Below, piece by piece: positions 61,731-64,000 of a stretch of DNA of 64,000 nt. This stretch comes from Flavobacterium potami (lineage in GTDB: Bacteria > Bacteroidota > Bacteroidia > Flavobacteriales > Flavobacteriaceae), in contig NZ_JAINUY010000005.1 in NCBI RefSeq assembly GCF_020026915.1, positions 370,142-434,141 of the forward strand, in the 5' to 3' direction. A program made the position numbers and the translations under genes. The notes under the pieces are model-generated. The model saw only the letters and a program-made list of their open reading frames with translations. It did no database searches and was not told where the DNA came from. How positions within the stretch are numbered: position 1 is the stretch's first letter; each line of letters starts with the position of its first letter.

Positions 61731-63359
61731 TTATTTGCCATTTTTTGCAAAAAGAACAGCTCTTTCCAAAACTTCATCCCTTCCTTGCTGGATTCCTAAA
61801 ATAGTTGGTTTTACTTCAATATCAGGAACAACTCCTATTCGTTGTGTTTCTTTTTTATTTGGATAAAAGACGCCATAAGTTGTAAAAGAAGTCCAAAGGC
61901 CTTTTATAATTTCAAATCGATAACTTCTTCCATCCGCGCCAGCCGTTTGACTACCAATTACAGTAGCTTTTGGAGCGACTTTTAATGTCATGGCGGTAAA
62001 CTCGGAATGACTTATTGATTTTTCATTTACTAAAAGAATAACATTTCCTTTATAATAATCCGGATTAATCTTCCCGCAAGGGGTATCTTCTTTTCTCCAA
62101 ATATAACGCCCTGGCGAAGTTATATCAGGATCAATAGATTTCACAAAATCTCTAGGTTCTGGATTTAAATATTCTGCAATTGCAAAGTTCGTTCCTTGAG
62201 GATAATTTCGAATATCAAAAATGATAGCTGTAGAATTTTTAAACTGTTCCATCATAGCTGGGACATCATCTGGAGTTAATACAGCCAAATTCGCATAACC
62301 AATGTTATTTTCTAAAAATTTATACTTCTCGCTGTTGTTTTCATAATTGATTTTTAAATCCTTATATCCATACAGATTAATAGTTTTTGTTTCTATTTTA
62401 CCATTTCTTATAAATTCAATTTCAGTAGAATTTCCGGTAAAAATAGTCCATTCCATATTGTTTAAGATTGCAGCAGAATTCGAACCTTCAACATATTTTT
62501 GATTTTCTTTTATAAGATCAGCAATTGTTTTCTCTTTAATTTTAGTAATTACATCACCAACTTTTATATCATTAATTTTTGATAAAGATTCATTTTTGAA
62601 ACCAGTAACCACCGCTTTATTATCTATAAATTTCACATCAAAAGGAATGTAATTCCACCCAATAGCATTAAATAGTTTATTTGCTCCAAACAAAGCATGA
62701 GTATCATTTAGTTTTGCGCTAAACTCTTTCAATGCTAAGTAATAATCTCCTTCTGAAACTGGGTTAATTGTCCTAGGCAAGAATTCAATTAAAGTCAAAT
62801 CCCAATTTTGATCCATTTGATATTTGTATGGAAAAAAATATTCAACATAATTCCAAAAACGAAACAACGCCAAAAGTCGGAAGTTTTTATCTTTGTCATT
62901 GAATACCTCATACTCCACTTCATTTACGAATTCAGTTCCTTTTTCGACATAATATTGTTTTCCCTGAATTTTATTTTGCTCAATAAACTTAAGTTTTTGA
63001 CAAAGACTCTTAGAAAACAACTCCGTATTTTGTGTCCATGAAAGGTCAAAGTTTTTATCAAAATAATCTATTTCCTCATTTGAGATTTCAGTTTTATAAG
63101 CTTTAACTTTTCCTAAAGAATTAATCCATTTTTCGATAACATTTGAAAATTCTATATCTGTTTTTGCCTCTTCTACTTTTGGCAAAACTTTAAAAAGCTC
63201 GTCATCCCAATTAAAATTTCCGTTAGCAACATTCGGATGATAATACTTTAGAAAACCCCAAACCTTGCAAGTCGCTGCCAGTTTTTGAGTTTCGGTAATT
63301 GGTTTTGAAAAGGAGTATTGAAATAATAAAACAACAAGAATTAACAGTGTCTTTTTCAT
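61731..63359 (-). CDS. S41-family peptidase
   Basis: This 542-residue exported protein has a signal peptide (about residues 1-18), a helical N-terminal region beginning with KVWGFLKYYHPNV, a PDZ-like stretch (about 245-285), and the C-terminal S41 domain with a likely Ser nucleophile in the SISHSEFTA motif near residue 450. S41 peptidases degrade misfolded or peptide substrates in the periplasm. The C-terminal-processing subgroup is not certain here. Single gene upstream of the truncated HlyD gene in the same direction. Confidence 0.88.
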   Translation of the reverse strand: MKKTLLILVVLLFQYSFSKPITETQKLAATCKVWGFLKYYHPNVANGNFNWDDELFKVLPKVEEAKTDIEFSNVIEKWINSLGKVKAYKTEISNEEIDYFDKNFDLSWTQNTELFSKSLCQKLKFIEQNKIQGKQYYVEKGTEFVNEVEYEVFNDKDKNFRLLALFRFWNYVEYFFPYKYQMDQNWDLTLIEFLPRTINPVSEGDYYLALKEFSAKLNDTHALFGANKLFNAIGWNYIPFDVKFIDNKAVVTGFKNESLSKINDIKVGDVITKIKEKTIADLIKENQKYVEGSNSAAILNNMEWTIFTGNSTEIEFIRNGKIETKTINLYGYKDLKINYENNSEKYKFLENNIGYANLAVLTPDDVPAMMEQFKNSTAIIFDIRNYPQGTNFAIAEYLNPEPRDFVKSIDPDITSPGRYIWRKEDTPCGKINPDYYKGNVILLVNEKSISHSEFTAMTLKVAPKATVIGSQTAGADGRSYRFEIIKGLWTSFTTYGVFYPNKKETQRIGVVPDIEVKPTILGIQQGRDEVLERAVLFAKNGK

Positions 63360-63395
63360 TTAAGATTTGTGGTTTTGGTTAGGGTTAGTTTTCTT

Positions 63396-64000
63396 TTAAA
63401 CTTGTTCAAAAATGTTTTTAAATTGATATAAAATTCGTTCGATCAAACGCAGATCTTCGGTTACAATTTCTGCGCTTCCTTTCATTTCCTGCTGAAATAC
63501 AATTTGTTTGTCGTAAGATGTTTTTAATCCGTTTGGAAGTGCAACGTCCAACAACAGATTTCCGTCTTTATCGGGTACCAATGAAATGTTTTTGATTTCT
63601 CCTCTTAACACACCAAATTCACGGTCCGGATAATTTGCCAAACGGATATTTACTCTTTGTCCTACTTTTATTTTTCCTGAATTGAGTGCCGGAGCTTTTA
63701 CCTTTCCAATAAAAGTATTCTTAGCGTCGGGAATAATGGAAAAGACGTTGTCTCCCACATTTATGGTCTGATTCTCATTCCAAACCTGCAAAAAAGTAAC
63801 CACGCCACTAACCGAAGATTTCAGTGTATATGCAAGCTCCCAGTCTTTTATCACTTTTTTCAACTGATAAAAGGATTGCGCCATACTTCTTCCCAGATTA
63901 ACCTCTTCTTTTGTGCTGTTTATCTGCGAATTCTGACTTGATTTTGTATTGTCGATCAAAGACGACCTTATTTGAGAAATTGAAGTTAGAAGTCCTTTAT
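63396..64000 (-). CDS. HlyD-family secretion adaptor, N-terminus outside the window
   Basis: The frame stays open to the last base, so this is the C-terminal 200 or so residues of a larger protein. Visible are the end of a coiled-coil hairpin, the second lipoyl half (SSVSGVVTFLQVWNENQTINVGD), a beta-barrel domain (KVKAPALNSGKIKVGQRVNIRL) and a C-terminal stretch. This is the architecture of HlyD adaptors of type I/bacteriocin exporters. It precedes the S41 peptidase gene, 36 bases away. An ABC exporter is expected beyond the window edge. Confidence 0.85.
   Translation of the reverse strand, partial: KGLLTSISQIRSSLIDNTKSSQNSQINSTKEEVNLGRSMAQSFYQLKKVIKDWELAYTLKSSVSGVVTFLQVWNENQTINVGDNVFSIIPDAKNTFIGKVKAPALNSGKIKVGQRVNIRLANYPDREFGVLRGEIKNISLVPDKDGNLLLDVALPNGLKTSYDKQIVFQQEMKGSAEIVTEDLRLIERILYQFKNIFEQV

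Overview
The window looks like a chromosomal segment of a Flavobacterium-type member of the Bacteroidota. The signs are high A+T, Bacteroidota -7 boxes (TAnnTTTG), many SusC-like/TonB and lipoprotein genes, a MurF-alanine racemase fusion, a DnaE polymerase carrying its own N-terminal proofreading exonuclease, and the gene order rpsP-rimM-tRNA methyltransferase. It is mostly core genome. No rRNA, tRNA, CRISPR array, transposase or prophage was recognised by eye.

Layout. 1-4.5 kb is a metal (probably zinc) acquisition locus: a partial gene, a His-rich DUF4625 lipoprotein, a TonB-dependent receptor and an AztD-like His-rich lipoprotein. 4.5-5.8 kb holds two small lipoproteins. 5.9-8.7 kb is a LytTR response regulator overlapping a TPR histidine kinase; the 3' end of the kinase is duplicated downstream. 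9-12.1 kb has thioredoxin and an AsmA-like protein. 12.2-15 kb is an accessory island with a hypothetical gene facing an XRE regulator coupled to a PD-(D/E)XK nuclease / DUF2075 helicase, a candidate defence unit. 15.2-20.7 kb has a ribosome hibernation factor, a lipoprotein with three HGQPGHRCDI-type repeats, an NTF2-like protein, Amt, TrmB, a LysE-type exporter and an alkyltransferase-like protein.

20.9-28.6 kb is a histidine kinase / sigma-54 regulator pair divergent from an adaptor-ATPase-permease operon. Between them lie two GTTC-N6-GAAC dyads exactly 22 bp apart and a sigma-54-like -24/-12 element, so a complete regulatory circuit can be read from the sequence. 28.7-32.7 kb has an L,D-transpeptidase and an Fe-S cluster set (Mrp, NifU C-terminal domain, ferredoxin). 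32.8-39 kb has SMI1/KNR4, Asd, MscL, MurF-Alr, a membrane protein and a PorT-like barrel. 39.2-42 kb is a second metal-type TonB receptor with a small Cys/His-rich partner. 42-51.4 kb has a prolyl oligopeptidase, a Gfo/Idh/MocA oxidoreductase, a beta-barrel and DnaE. 51.7-53 kb has two unknown lipoproteins. 53.5-58.5 kb is the leucine operon leuC-leuD-leuA-leuB. 58.6-64 kb has an RRM protein, a lipoprotein, rpsP-rimM-trmN6, an S41 peptidase and a truncated HlyD-family gene running off the end.

A striking property is the intergenic sequence. Nearly every gap longer than about 70 bp holds an imperfect inverted repeat from one of about ten families, several recurring two to four times in the window. 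One copy appears to supply the -33 element of the next gene's promoter. All calls are by eye from sequence and recalled family knowledge; no search or alignment was run.
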